From a virus, in IMG/VR virus record IMGVR_UViG_3300008448_000607, positions 1-24,670 of that record: a DNA stretch of 24,670 bases. The stretch is one strand, 5' to 3'. The position numbers were made by a program, and so were the translations under genes. How positions within the stretch are numbered: position 1 is the first letter of the stretch; each line of letters begins with the position of its first letter. This document shows positions 7,978 to 15,209 of this stretch, piece after piece. The notes under the pieces are model-generated. The model did not search any database. It was given only the letters and a program-made list of their open reading frames with translations, and had not been told where the DNA came from.

Positions 7978-8779
7978 CGCCAAAGTAGTCAGCAGCTATA
8001 CCTTGATACGGAATTTGGTCTGAGATGTTGCTGACTTGGCACTGTAGTTTAGGGCAGTAGACTGATTTTTCCTTACTGCGGCGATCAATGCATCTAATGC
8101 ACACATTGGCATAATCGCTATTAGTCCATTTGTCGTCCCATTCCTTCCTTGTGGACTGGTTGTATCTGTCCCATTGCTGAGGAATGGAATTGGCCTCCGT
8201 GTATGCCCAAATATCGTCATCCGTCCAATGGCGAAGCGGAAAGGCAAAATCTGGAATGCCGGGAGCATTCTTCTTAATGTCAACGTGCAGCTTAACGCTG
8301 CCAGCAATCTGGTCTACATCGCTCGACTTGTGACCAACAAACATCACGTCCCAAGGGAAGGCAAAAGAACCCTTAGGTCTATTAAGTACGTCTAAGCCGC
8401 AAACCCACTTCCTGCCAGCCTCAGGCTCTAAGATGTTCTTAGGCAGATTAAGAATGGCATTGTTTGCACTTCCAACCTGATAATGGTTGGTAAACGCCAT
8501 GATTTCCTTGCCTTCCCACATCGTGATTTGAGAGGGCGGATAGTCATACACTTCAAGACCCCAAGCATTGATTACCGAGTCAGCAAATTGGTACTTCTGA
8601 GGCCACCAAGGATCTCGATAGAAAACGATCTTTGGCTTAAATCCGTGTGAAACAAGAATGTGCAGCAACACCATGCTGTCTTTCCCAAAGGAACACAACA
8701 TGGCCGGATTTTTGTAATTAGCCAAAACCTTGCTAATTAAAGAAACGCTATCCTTAACTAAGTAGGGAGTGTCAGACAT
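7958..8779 (-). CDS. PP-loop ATPase of the PAPS-reductase-like family (273 aa)
   Basis: A PP-loop (SFGKDS, residues 30-35, variant of SGGKDS) opens an ATP-pyrophosphatase fold, and WTDDDIWAYTEANSIP (186-200) is typical of the phosphoadenosine-phosphosulfate-reductase domain. A four-Cys set (Cys227, Cys230, Cys242, Cys247) near the C-terminus could hold zinc or an Fe-S cluster. The ECGLH motif of genuine PAPS reductases is absent, so simple sulfate assimilation is not supported. Relatives activate substrates by adenylation, as in thiolation or phosphorothioation (DndC-like) chemistry. ATG 8779 is preferred, with an adjacent in-frame GTG at 8782. It overlaps the SET gene by 20 nt and starts 35 nt after the 857-aa gene, behind a possible TTGACA box. 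Confidence 0.78.
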   Translation of the reverse strand: MSDTPYLVKDSVSLISKVLANYKNPAMLCSFGKDSMVLLHILVSHGFKPKIVFYRDPWWPQKYQFADSVINAWGLEVYDYPPSQITMWEGKEIMAFTNHYQVGSANNAILNLPKNILEPEAGRKWVCGLDVLNRPKGSFAFPWDVMFVGHKSSDVDQIAGSVKLHVDIKKNAPGIPDFAFPLRHWTDDDIWAYTEANSIPQQWDRYNQSTRKEWDDKWTNSDYANVCIRCIDRRSKEKSVYCPKLQCQVSNISDQIPYQGIAADYFGDDNSKG

Positions 8780-8785
8780 CACTAT

Positions 8786-8814
8786 CTACTAGTGATTCCT
8801 AATCTTACTGTCAA
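8786..8814 (-). promoter_or_regulatory. Weak promoter candidate ahead of the PP-loop/SET pair
   Basis: TTGACA (8809-8814, minus strand) is a perfect -35 hexamer and begins immediately after the TAA of the 857-aa gene. A -10-like TAGTAG follows at 17 nt spacing (8786-8791) but matches TATAAT at only three positions. It would let the accessory pair be expressed apart from the structural operon. This is a motif match only. Confidence 0.3.
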
Positions 8815-11388
8815 TTAGAAAATCCAAGCGGCTGCAACCATGCCTGTAGCAGTAAGTCCAGCACCAAGCAGACTCTTGTTGCCAGCCGACCTCTGAGCGG
8901 CGGCACTAATGTTTGCTCCTTGGATGCCTGCTTGGTAGTTAGCCAGATTCGTAGCATTGGCAAGGGCCAGATTGATGCCAGCGTCAGGATTAAAGACGTT
9001 ACCGCCAAGACCCTGCTGAGCCATACCAGTCAGATTCTGGCCCATAGCTACAGCGTTAGACGGGCGACCCAAGACAACAGACATCGGGTCAAACGCCGCA
9101 CCGTACATACCAACAAGGTTTTGCTGGTAGCCGCGATTCGCCGCCAACTCGCCCTGACGAGCCTGACCAAGAAGGGCAAGATTAGAAACGCCCCGTTGCT
9201 GTTGATCGGCTTGGAAGCCACGGTTTTGAAGGCCGAGGTTCGCCATCATCTCCTGATTGGTAAGGCCAACCTGCGTCTGCGTAGCCTGATTGGCTAGGGC
9301 AGTACGCATCGCAGCATCCAAGTTAGCTTGTCCAGCGACGTTAGTAGCCTGAGCACCAAACTGTGAGGCTTGGTTAAGGGCATCTAGGTTTGCCATGCCC
9401 ATCTGCTGCTGTGCTTGTTGGTTGGCAGCGGCCTGCTGCAAGAACGCCTGCTGATTGGCAAGGGTAGCTTGGTTGGCCGCGCTGGCCCCAAACTGAGCAG
9501 CGGCCTGCTGGGCCTCAAGATTGGCTAGGCCAAACTGGTTAGCAGCCGACTGATTGGACAAGCCGTACTGACCAAGCAAAGCCTGATTGGCTAGGTTGGC
9601 CTGCATCTGCGCTTGCTGGTTGGCTAGGGCAAACTGTGCTGCCTGCTGGGCGTTAAACTGTCCTGCCTGCATTCCGGCCTGCTGATTAGCTAGGGCAAAG
9701 CGAGCGGCTTGTTCGGCGTTAGCCATAGCCGCAGCGTTCTGCGCACCCGCACCAAACTGCGCTGCCTGATTGCCAGCAGCCATGTTAGCCAAGTTGGTCT
9801 GGGAGAGAACCCCCTGATTAGCCAAAGCAAACTGCGCTGCACGGTCAGCGTTTGCCATAGCAGCAGCATTCTGAGCCGAGGCACCAAACTGACCAGCCTG
9901 ATTGAAAGCAGCCTGATTAGCAGCAGCAGCCTGCATTTGAGCCTGCTGGTTCGCCATTGCGAATTGAGCCTGCTGTTGGGCGTTAGCCATAGCAGCCGCA
10001 TTACCAGCACTAGCACCGAATTGCGCTGCTTGGTTCATGGCAGCTTGGTCAGCCAGAGAAAGCTGACCAGCCATTTGCTGATTGCCCATAGCAGCCTGCA
10101 AGTTGGCCGCTTGGTTAGCCTGTTGCAGACCAAGATCCTGCCCATAGACGCCCGTAGCAAAGCCACGGCTAGCAGAAAGGTCGGCAAGGTAGGCTTGGTT
10201 GAGGGCCGAGGCTTGCTGGATGTCCTGAGCTTGACGTTCACGCACGGCACCCGCACGGGACATGGCTTCAGCAGCAATAGCCTGATTGCTCATCTCTAGG
10301 CCACGCGCAGCAAAGGCTTCACGGGTGGCTTGCTGGGCATTACGAAGCTCCTCTGGGGACAGTTGACCCGTAGAGGTAGCCATCTGCGCTGCACGCTGCC
10401 GGAAGGTTTCAGAGGCAGAGGTGGGCGCGGCGGTAAGAGCCTGTCCGTACAGCGACTGACCCAAAGCACCCTGAGCCACCTGTTGAGCAGCAACGTCAGC
10501 AACGCTACGAGCCTGAGCAGCTTGATAGCCCTGAGCGGCAACCGTGGGCGCAGCACCCAAAAGGGACGCCTGCATCTGCGCAGCCGTATACCCCTGCTGT
10601 TGAACAGTCGGAGCGGCACCAAGCGTAGCAGCAGCCGCACGTTCAGCACCAAAACCTTGCTGTTGCACCAAAGGAACAGCACCAGCCGATACTGCCTGCA
10701 TCGTCGGAGCAGCACCAGCCAAAGCAGCCTGAGCTTGCGGAGCAGCCCCAGCCATAGTGGCCTGACCCTGCGCTGCTTGAAATCCGCCAAGCGTTACAGG
10801 CTGAGCAGCCTGCTGAAGATTGGCCTGACCTTGAGCAGCCGTATAACCCTGAGCCTGCATGGTGGGGGCAGCACCAATAAGAGCAGCTTGCGCTGGCGTG
10901 ATGTTTACATCACCAAAAATGCGTGTATTGCTAAGAGCCGTCTCAAGGTCTTTAAAGGAATCCCTCTCTCCACCCATCGCCCGTGCAGCCTCAAGCTGGG
11001 CAAACATCTGGGGGTTGGCCTGCATGAGCGCAGACAGATAACCGCCACTCTGGCTCTGGAGGGCGCGGATGTCTGCATCACGCTTAAGCCGATCAGCCGT
11101 TTCCTGCGTAGCACTAAGCTGGGGAGTAATTTGGTTGATGATGTCAACCATTCCAGCCTGACCGGGGGTTCCACGCAGCGTCTGTTCAATCTCTTGAAGC
11201 GTTAGACCAGTAAACTGGGGACGATACTGCTGCTCCGCACCGAGCAACTTGCTCATGAAAGCAGGGTCAGACATGGCCGTGATGTAGGCCATCGACGCCT
11301 GTGCCGGATCTACTTGAAACGGATTGGCCGAGGTAGCTGGAGCACCCCTGTTGATGTTTTCAATCGGAATATCAAAGAGTTCGGCCAT
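8815..11388 (-). CDS. Ala/Gln/Asn-rich repeat protein, probable virion protein (857 aa)
   Basis: Residues 1-165 are ordinary mixed sequence (IPIENINRGAPATSANPF, then a helical part). Residues about 171-300 hold one repeat family, with variations of GAAPTVQQQGYTAAQ. Residues about 420-715 hold a second, with QAAQFGASAQNAAAMANA and FALANQQAQMQA-like units rich in Ala, Gln and Asn. Such spacing suggests long amphipathic helices or a rod. The last 20 residues (GAGLTATGMVAAAWIF) are hydrophobic and may touch a membrane. Cysteine and catalytic motifs are absent. It lies between the nozzle-like protein and the internal-virion candidates, so an ejected or tail-interior component is likely, though unproven. 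An extended -10 box lies just upstream. No Shine-Dalgarno site precedes ATG 11388. Confidence 0.72.
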   Translation of the reverse strand: MAELFDIPIENINRGAPATSANPFQVDPAQASMAYITAMSDPAFMSKLLGAEQQYRPQFTGLTLQEIEQTLRGTPGQAGMVDIINQITPQLSATQETADRLKRDADIRALQSQSGGYLSALMQANPQMFAQLEAARAMGGERDSFKDLETALSNTRIFGDVNITPAQAALIGAAPTMQAQGYTAAQGQANLQQAAQPVTLGGFQAAQGQATMAGAAPQAQAALAGAAPTMQAVSAGAVPLVQQQGFGAERAAAATLGAAPTVQQQGYTAAQMQASLLGAAPTVAAQGYQAAQARSVADVAAQQVAQGALGQSLYGQALTAAPTSASETFRQRAAQMATSTGQLSPEELRNAQQATREAFAARGLEMSNQAIAAEAMSRAGAVRERQAQDIQQASALNQAYLADLSASRGFATGVYGQDLGLQQANQAANLQAAMGNQQMAGQLSLADQAAMNQAAQFGASAGNAAAMANAQQQAQFAMANQQAQMQAAAANQAAFNQAGQFGASAQNAAAMANADRAAQFALANQGVLSQTNLANMAAGNQAAQFGAGAQNAAAMANAEQAARFALANQQAGMQAGQFNAQQAAQFALANQQAQMQANLANQALLGQYGLSNQSAANQFGLANLEAQQAAAQFGASAANQATLANQQAFLQQAAANQQAQQQMGMANLDALNQASQFGAQATNVAGQANLDAAMRTALANQATQTQVGLTNQEMMANLGLQNRGFQADQQQRGVSNLALLGQARQGELAANRGYQQNLVGMYGAAFDPMSVVLGRPSNAVAMGQNLTGMAQQGLGGNVFNPDAGINLALANATNLANYQAGIQGANISAAAQRSAGNKSLLGAGLTATGMVAAAWIF
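9289..10071 (-). repeat. Degenerate coding repeats, family B of the 857-aa protein
   Basis: The region encodes residues 440-700, a series of units built on (Q)AAQFGASAQNAAAMANA followed by AAQFALANQQ. Consecutive units differ by substitutions and small length changes. On the plus strand the recurring DNA word is tgattggctaggg and its variants. This is coding expansion, not a CRISPR or intergenic array. Confidence 0.8.
10489..10878 (-). repeat. Degenerate coding repeats, family A of the 857-aa protein
   Basis: The region encodes residues 171-300 with recurring GAAPT(M/V), QQQGY/QAQGY and TAAQ(G/M)QA elements, about 26-30 residues apart where best preserved. The family is unlike family B in motif and spacing, so the gene probably grew by two separate expansions. 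Confidence 0.7.
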
Positions 11389-11414
11389 TGTTAAAAGTAG
11401 TTAGCAGTAGTTTG

Positions 11415-11423
11415 ATTATAGCA
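11415..11423 (-). promoter_or_regulatory. Extended -10 promoter candidate upstream of the 857-aa gene
   Basis: The minus strand reads TGCTATAAT, a perfect TATAAT preceded by the TGn extension, 26 nt upstream of ATG 11388 in the short gap after the nozzle-like gene. No TTGACA-like box is present at 17 nt spacing, which extended -10 promoters do not need. It could give the ejection-protein block its own transcript. Confidence 0.45.
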
Positions 11424-11430
11424 TCCTATC

Positions 11431-13617
11431 TCAGCTTGCCTCGGTAACAGAGCGGAATGCTTGATAGGCTTCTAGCTTCACCATACGGAGCTTAGGACGG
11501 CCCTTGGTGGGGACAAACTTAAGCTGCATTCCATAAGCGCGGATGTTGCCAATGCGGCCACGGACAGAGCTATCCTCGCCAATAGGCAGGTCTTCCTCAA
11601 GGCTTTCAGCCAATGAGTACATCGGGGCTTCTTTGTCGATGTTCTCAGAAATCATGGTGATGTCGCCATCGCTTGGCTCGTACTCAGAGCTTTCAACGTG
11701 AACCTCGTAGGAATTGAAGCTCTTGCGGCCAACGTCGTCAAAGACATACTGGCGGGTAACTACCTCTGACTCAATCGGGTACGGGATAGAGTCGCCGCCG
11801 GGAACCGTGTAGATGTAGTCGAATCCATCCACACGCTCATCAATGGTATGCACGCCACCAAAGCGGTTAACGGCATAGAGCTTGTTGATGCCGCCAGCCC
11901 CAGACACGATGAAGTTGCTGATGTCCCAGCCCTCTTGGTCGATAAGGTCCAAACTCTCCCAGCCCTGATTCAACAGGTTGTAGACGAGGATGGCATTGTT
12001 GCGCGGACTGTTATCTAGTGGTACTGCAATCCAATAACGATTGTCGTGATAGACCGCCACAGCGTTGTGGGCGTAGTCTGGATTGATCCGCTTGATGAGC
12101 GGGTTAATCGGGTCAGACAGGGGTAGCCCCGCGCCACGAAGGTTGTACAAGTCTTGGAAGGACGTGGAGTAGACGCCGTTGTCGGACAGGAAAAAGATGC
12201 GGTCGCCAATCGTAACCACACTCTTCTGCGCCACCAACCCAGCCTCGCGGGTGATTTCCTTCAAAGAAATATCCGCAATAGATCCGCTTAGCCCAAGCAT
12301 TAGATGGATCGAATTGCGGTTGAAGATAACAGCGTTATCCTCAGTAAATGGGTGAACATACTGGAGATAGTCCGCAATGCCAGCCGTAACCTTTAGCTGG
12401 TTCTGGATGCGGTCATAGGTGTCAGAGTCGAATACGTCCGATAGGAGGATTTCATCCCTGACGTTCCGGTCCGTAATTGTTTCGCTGCCGCTGCTGCCCG
12501 TGGTGTCGTAGTAATAGGGGACGATCAAACGCCGCTGATGATAGACGCCCCACGCCGGGGCGGGCATATGCGTGAAGCCAAGCTGGGACGGCTGCTTCTT
12601 GGCGTACACCACCTTATGCGAAGTTAGATCGGGAACTTCAGCGTAGAAAGTAAAGGTATTGGCGTTTGCTACCGTAGCAATAACATACCCCTCCTCTTGC
12701 TCAACAAGGGTGGAGCTTCCTTTATCAACAACATAAACCCTGTCGCCAACCGAAAAACCGTGAGCCGTTTCGCTAACCGTTACAATACCGTCTGCAATTA
12801 CGGTGTTGTTGCTTGAATCCAAATAGGTGGTTGCAGCGTAGTCTCCATTAGCCACCTTCGTGAAGGCAGGCGTGCCGCTAAAGCTGCCATTCCATTGCAG
12901 AGCCGTAGCCCCGTCGCGGAATATCAAAACCTTGTTGAAGGTTTGCAGCATATTCACGGGTTGTGAAATGAAGATGCCAGAAGGGTAGGCAATCGTCGTC
13001 GTTGCCTTGGTCGCCATGTTGATAGCGATGGCGTTCGAGAACAGAGCGAGGATGATGTACTCGTCGTTATTCGATGCGGGATTTGAGAACAGGCATGAGC
13101 CGAAAGCTCCGTTGATGCTGCTGGTTCCGAGGATAGCTCCACCAGCCTTAGAGCTAGCAGTAACTGAGTAGGTCTCGCTTCCGGTGGCACCAGCAATCGT
13201 GTAGGTAAACGTATCAAGACCAGTAACGGTGATGGTTTTGTTGCCGTTGGGATCCACCGTGCCGGGGCCAACAGCTACAATAGCAACAGCGTAGGACGAC
13301 GAGAAACCGTGATTGGTTGACGTAGTGATGGTTACCGTCGTGCCGCTGCGGGTGGCCGAGCTAATAACCACTTGCGGCCACAGATAGAACGGCAGAGCAA
13401 GCGTCTCGTCCTTCGTTCCAATAACAGGGCCAAACGTATCTACGCCGGGACGCACCTGCCACGTCCCATCCACGTTCATCCGTCCATTGACGGACATAGC
13501 AAGCTCCCCGGCCTTTAACTGGTCAGGACGGAGGCGGTTGTTAAATCGGGAAAAGCCAATATCTGCCGTCTCGGCAATAGGCGTATCCCGGCCACTAAAG
13601 CTGCTGTAACGTGCCAT
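11431..13617 (-). CDS. Tail nozzle / tail-stabilisation-type protein (728 aa)
   Basis: The protein opens with MARYSSFSGRDTPIAETADIGFSRFNNRL and continues with a long all-beta body including YHQRRLIVPYYYD, RDEILLSDVFDSDTYD, GDRIFFLSDNGVYS and NDRYWIAVPLD-like propeller strands. This pattern fits the phage stabilisation or tail-nozzle (gp10- or tail-tubular-B-like) proteins that form the distal tube of short tails. Residues about 86-154 are an inserted beta-rich domain also found in the adaptor. Residues about 277-328 (TAHGFSVGDRVYVV to ANTFTF) look like a third, more distant copy. A moderate AGGG lies 9 nt before the ATG at 13617. It is encoded far from the adaptor with which it would assemble, the receptor-binding module lying between. 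The exact family is inferred from memory. Confidence 0.72.
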   Translation of the reverse strand: MARYSSFSGRDTPIAETADIGFSRFNNRLRPDQLKAGELAMSVNGRMNVDGTWQVRPGVDTFGPVIGTKDETLALPFYLWPQVVISSATRSGTTVTITTSTNHGFSSSYAVAIVAVGPGTVDPNGNKTITVTGLDTFTYTIAGATGSETYSVTASSKAGGAILGTSSINGAFGSCLFSNPASNNDEYIILALFSNAIAINMATKATTTIAYPSGIFISQPVNMLQTFNKVLIFRDGATALQWNGSFSGTPAFTKVANGDYAATTYLDSSNNTVIADGIVTVSETAHGFSVGDRVYVVDKGSSTLVEQEEGYVIATVANANTFTFYAEVPDLTSHKVVYAKKQPSQLGFTHMPAPAWGVYHQRRLIVPYYYDTTGSSGSETITDRNVRDEILLSDVFDSDTYDRIQNQLKVTAGIADYLQYVHPFTEDNAVIFNRNSIHLMLGLSGSIADISLKEITREAGLVAQKSVVTIGDRIFFLSDNGVYSTSFQDLYNLRGAGLPLSDPINPLIKRINPDYAHNAVAVYHDNRYWIAVPLDNSPRNNAILVYNLLNQGWESLDLIDQEGWDISNFIVSGAGGINKLYAVNRFGGVHTIDERVDGFDYIYTVPGGDSIPYPIESEVVTRQYVFDDVGRKSFNSYEVHVESSEYEPSDGDITMISENIDKEAPMYSLAESLEEDLPIGEDSSVRGRIGNIRAYGMQLKFVPTKGRPKLRMVKLEAYQAFRSVTEAS
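13156..13362 (-). repeat. Inserted beta-domain in the nozzle, shared with the adaptor
   Basis: The region encodes residues 86-154 (SSATRSGTTVTITT ... DPNG ... TITVTGLDTFTYTIAGATGSETY). The same order of motifs occurs in the adaptor at 21668-21874. The DNA start of the domain is nearly identical in both genes (complement of gcagcgggac-type sequence encoding SATRSGTTVT). Confidence 0.82.
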
Positions 13618-13649
13618 AGATGAATCCCTAACCAGCGGTTAAGGTTCAA

Positions 13650-13793
13650 CTATGATACCTTACGCCGCTTGAAATCTACGCCCTTAATTGTACCTTTGTT
13701 TCGGGAAGCATAGAACACCTGTTCGCCTCGCTTAGCCCCATATTCCTCGGTCATGGCGGCTTTAATCTTCTTACCCTTCTTTGTGAGTGGCAT
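13650..13793 (-). CDS. Tiny basic conserved phage protein (47 aa)
   Basis: Found by reading the gap between the nozzle-like gene and the 77-aa gene. The product begins MPLTKKGKKIKAAMTEEYGA and continues KRGEQVFYASRNKGTIKGVD, ending in a basic tail (FKRRKVS). This signature (KKGxKI...YGxxxGExVFYAxxNKGTIKG) recurs as a short protein in many tailed phages, with no established function. The start is 2 nt after the TAA of the upstream gene (junction TAACCATG), which indicates coupled translation. It is the last of a run of tiny genes before the nozzle-like gene, 32 nt downstream. A structural or packaging-related role is only suggested by position. Confidence 0.85.
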   Translation of the reverse strand: MPLTKKGKKIKAAMTEEYGAKRGEQVFYASRNKGTIKGVDFKRRKVS

Positions 13794-13795
13794 GG

Positions 13796-14029
13796 TTATC
13801 GGTAGTTAGAGGTTTTCTTAGCAATCTTCTTGGGCTGCTTAACAAACTGCTTCCCGGCCTTCATGCCCTTACGCTTGGCCCTATTGGTGGCGGCGCGTTC
13901 AGCAGGGCTAAGAGCCTCCCAAGCAGCCTTGGGTAGATAGCGTTCGCCAGTCTTGAGGCTAGGTTTGCCGGATAGGGTGCGCCATTCCTGACGGGTCCAA
14001 TTGGCTAAGCTGCGCTGTTGTGGCTTCAT
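13796..14029 (-). CDS. Small basic conserved phage protein (77 aa)
   Basis: The start at 14029 is chosen over the longer frame from 14101 because it overlaps the preceding stop as ATGA and begins the conserved part (MKPQQRSLANWTRQEW). The C-terminal half (LSPAERAATNRAKRKG, then GKQFVKQPKKIAKKT) matches a small, very basic phage protein I have seen repeatedly beside capsid or tail genes. Its function is unknown. High Lys/Arg content would permit nucleic-acid binding. It is followed 2 nt later by the 47-aa gene. Confidence 0.8.
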   Translation of the reverse strand: MKPQQRSLANWTRQEWRTLSGKPSLKTGERYLPKAAWEALSPAERAATNRAKRKGMKAGKQFVKQPKKIAKKTSNYR

Positions 14030-14211
14030 TTGGCCGTCTTGTACCCGCCACCCTTCTTCTTGTACTTGAGGGCTAGAAGCTGTGCCTTTCTCGCGGACCA
14101 TTGGCCCGGCTTGCCGCCCTTGCCACCAGACTTAATAGACTCAAAGAGACGCTTCCTCATGCCGGGCTTTGTGTAAACCCCGGCTGAGTTAACTGTTGAG
14201 CGGCGTTTCAC
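14026..14211 (-). CDS. Small basic conserved phage protein (61 aa)
   Basis: The sequence contains KPGMRKRLFESIKSGG, then GGKPGQWSARKAQLLALKYK and a Gly-rich end (KKGGGYKTAK). This strongly conserved block occurs in many phage genomes, always as a protein of about 60-75 residues and without known function. Both ends overlap neighbours by 4 nt (ATGA): the 58-aa gene upstream and the 77-aa gene downstream. The net charge is strongly positive. The tight coupling argues for stoichiometric expression with the other small proteins. Confidence 0.85.
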   Translation of the reverse strand: MKRRSTVNSAGVYTKPGMRKRLFESIKSGGKGGKPGQWSARKAQLLALKYKKKGGGYKTAK

Positions 14212-14384
14212 TTGCAGGGCTTACGCTTGCCCATTTCACACTTACGTTTTCCACATTTCATTTTATTGTCCTCCTTGTATTCCATCATGTCCTCCGCAGC
14301 TTCGATGGCCTCGTCGGCCTCCTTCATGCGGCGGTAAAGCATACGCTCTTGGTTCTTATAACGACGTTCGTTGCGGTCTTTCAT
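14208..14384 (-). CDS. Small charged protein with Cys-rich tail (58 aa)
   Basis: The start at 14384 is preferred to the upstream ATG at 14414 because it follows the previous TAA by 2 nt (TAACCATG), the same junction as seen before the 47-aa gene. The product begins MKDRNERRYKNQERMLYRRM, then has an acidic helix (EADEAIEAAEDMMEYKED) and ends in a basic, Cys-containing tail (MKCGKRKCEMGKRKPCK, three Cys). It could form a helix with a metal-binding or crosslinking tail, but I recognise no family. Confidence 0.65.
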   Translation of the reverse strand: MKDRNERRYKNQERMLYRRMKEADEAIEAAEDMMEYKEDNKMKCGKRKCEMGKRKPCK

Positions 14385-14386
14385 GG

Positions 14387-14629
14387 TTAGCAGTCCCAAG
14401 CTCGGCGGGACCAATAGTTGGCAGACAGTTTATTGGTCTTTCCCTTAATGCCGCCAGAACGAGCACAGTAGCTCTTCTTACGGGCAGGCTGGTTTTTCTT
14501 GATGGTCATGTTGGCATCGCCAAAGCGGACAATGCGCTCCTGCCCATTCTGGCAGGCTTTTACCACAAACTTCTTCCCGCCCTGCACATCACGGCGCGGG
14601 ACGTTGCACTTCATGGCCTTCTTATTCAT
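14387..14629 (-). CDS. Small conserved phage protein (80 aa)
   Basis: The segment ERIVRFGDANMTIKKNQP, followed by ARKKSYCARSGGI and LSANYWSRRAWDC, is a signature found in small phage proteins that usually read RFG...R(K/R)xFxARH...ARYWSxxxW. The conserved Cys and Trp suggest a compact fold. No function is established to my knowledge, and genes of this type lie among head and tail genes. Its start overlaps the end of the 55-aa membrane protein gene by 8 nt in another frame, and its stop is 2 nt before the next start. Confidence 0.82.
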   Translation of the reverse strand: MNKKAMKCNVPRRDVQGGKKFVVKACQNGQERIVRFGDANMTIKKNQPARKKSYCARSGGIKGKTNKLSANYWSRRAWDC

Positions 14630-14789
14630 CGCCTTTTAAAAGCTTAATCAACTTTGTAACTGTGTATGCAATAGAAACTAGGACCAGAATAAAGGCGGCG
14701 ATTTCATTCACTTGAGTAAGTGTAATCGTTCCCAAGGAGCCTCCTACGGTTACAGCTACCACTTTAACGATGTCGTTATCGGCAATCAT
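14622..14789 (-). CDS. Small membrane protein next to holin-like gene (55 aa)
   Basis: Read directly from the gap downstream of the 3-TM gene. The ATG at 14789 overlaps the preceding stop as ATGA, and the stop lies 8 nt inside the next gene. The product begins MIADNDIVKVVAVTVGGSLG. It has one clear transmembrane helix (EIAAFILVLVSIAYTVTKL, residues 29-47), a weaker hydrophobic stretch at 9-22 and a basic end (LIKLLKGDE). A small membrane protein immediately downstream of a holin-type gene could be a second holin, an antiholin or a spanin-like accessory. No lipobox is present. The role is inferred from position. Confidence 0.72.
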   Translation of the reverse strand: MIADNDIVKVVAVTVGGSLGTITLTQVNEIAAFILVLVSIAYTVTKLIKLLKGDE

Positions 14790-15208
14790 TTGCGGATCAG
14801 GCTGGTCATCCGGCTACCAAACCACCAAGCCACGGCGGTTCCGGCCAACATCATAAAGCTCTGGATAGCTTCGACCTTCAGGTATTGGTCTTCGATCAGG
14901 AAAAAGCTGATGAATGAGCCAAGTACCAAACCAATAGTCAGGAAGGGACGGGTGACGGCGCGGACGTTAGCTGCCCACGGAGACACCTTCTCGGTCATGT
15001 CGGCAGCAGATGCGGACTGTGATGCCGCAAATGCGTTCCATGCCGCAAGTGCTTCAGCACTAGCAGCTTGCTTATCAAGCATATCTAGGGCGAACTTGTT
15101 ATCCTGCCGCTTTTCCCAGATGCGGATAACGCTCGTTGCCACCGAGCCAAAGAGACCAAACAGACCTCCCGTTCCGGCGTTGAAGAGGAGTTCGCTAATT
15201 ACGCTCAT
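14786..15208 (-). CDS. Holin-like protein with three transmembrane segments (140 aa)
   Basis: Hydrophobic segments lie at about 8-29, 87-105 and 112-131. A charged, Ala-rich helical stretch follows the first one (WEKRQDNKFALDMLDKQA). The layout and the motif pattern RIWEKRQD ... VRAVTRPFLTIG ... AWWFGSRM match the 3-TM holin family associated with gene-transfer-agent release. Holins make the membrane lesions that start lysis. No endolysin gene is visible in this window, so the lysis set is incomplete or split. The start lies 1 nt after the preceding TAA (TAACATG), and the stop overlaps the 55-aa gene. Confidence 0.72.
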   Translation of the reverse strand: MSVISELLFNAGTGGLFGLFGSVATSVIRIWEKRQDNKFALDMLDKQAASAEALAAWNAFAASQSASAADMTEKVSPWAANVRAVTRPFLTIGLVLGSFISFFLIEDQYLKVEAIQSFMMLAGTAVAWWFGSRMTSLIRK

Positions 15209-15209
15209 G

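Noticed and set aside
7958-8779. Genuine PAPS reductase for sulfate assimilation
   Set aside because: The fold motifs are present but the ECGLH catalytic motif is not, and the phage context does not suggest cysteine synthesis. Called only as PAPS-reductase-like.
9289-10878. CRISPR-like repeated DNA
   Set aside because: The repeats vary in sequence and spacing, have no unique spacers and encode in-frame protein repeats.
10330-11205. Long plus-strand open frame (291 codons) opposite the 857-aa gene
   Set aside because: It is a shadow of the repetitive Ala/Gln codons on the minus strand. The translation is Ser/Leu/Arg-rich low complexity, with no start signal and no place in any operon.
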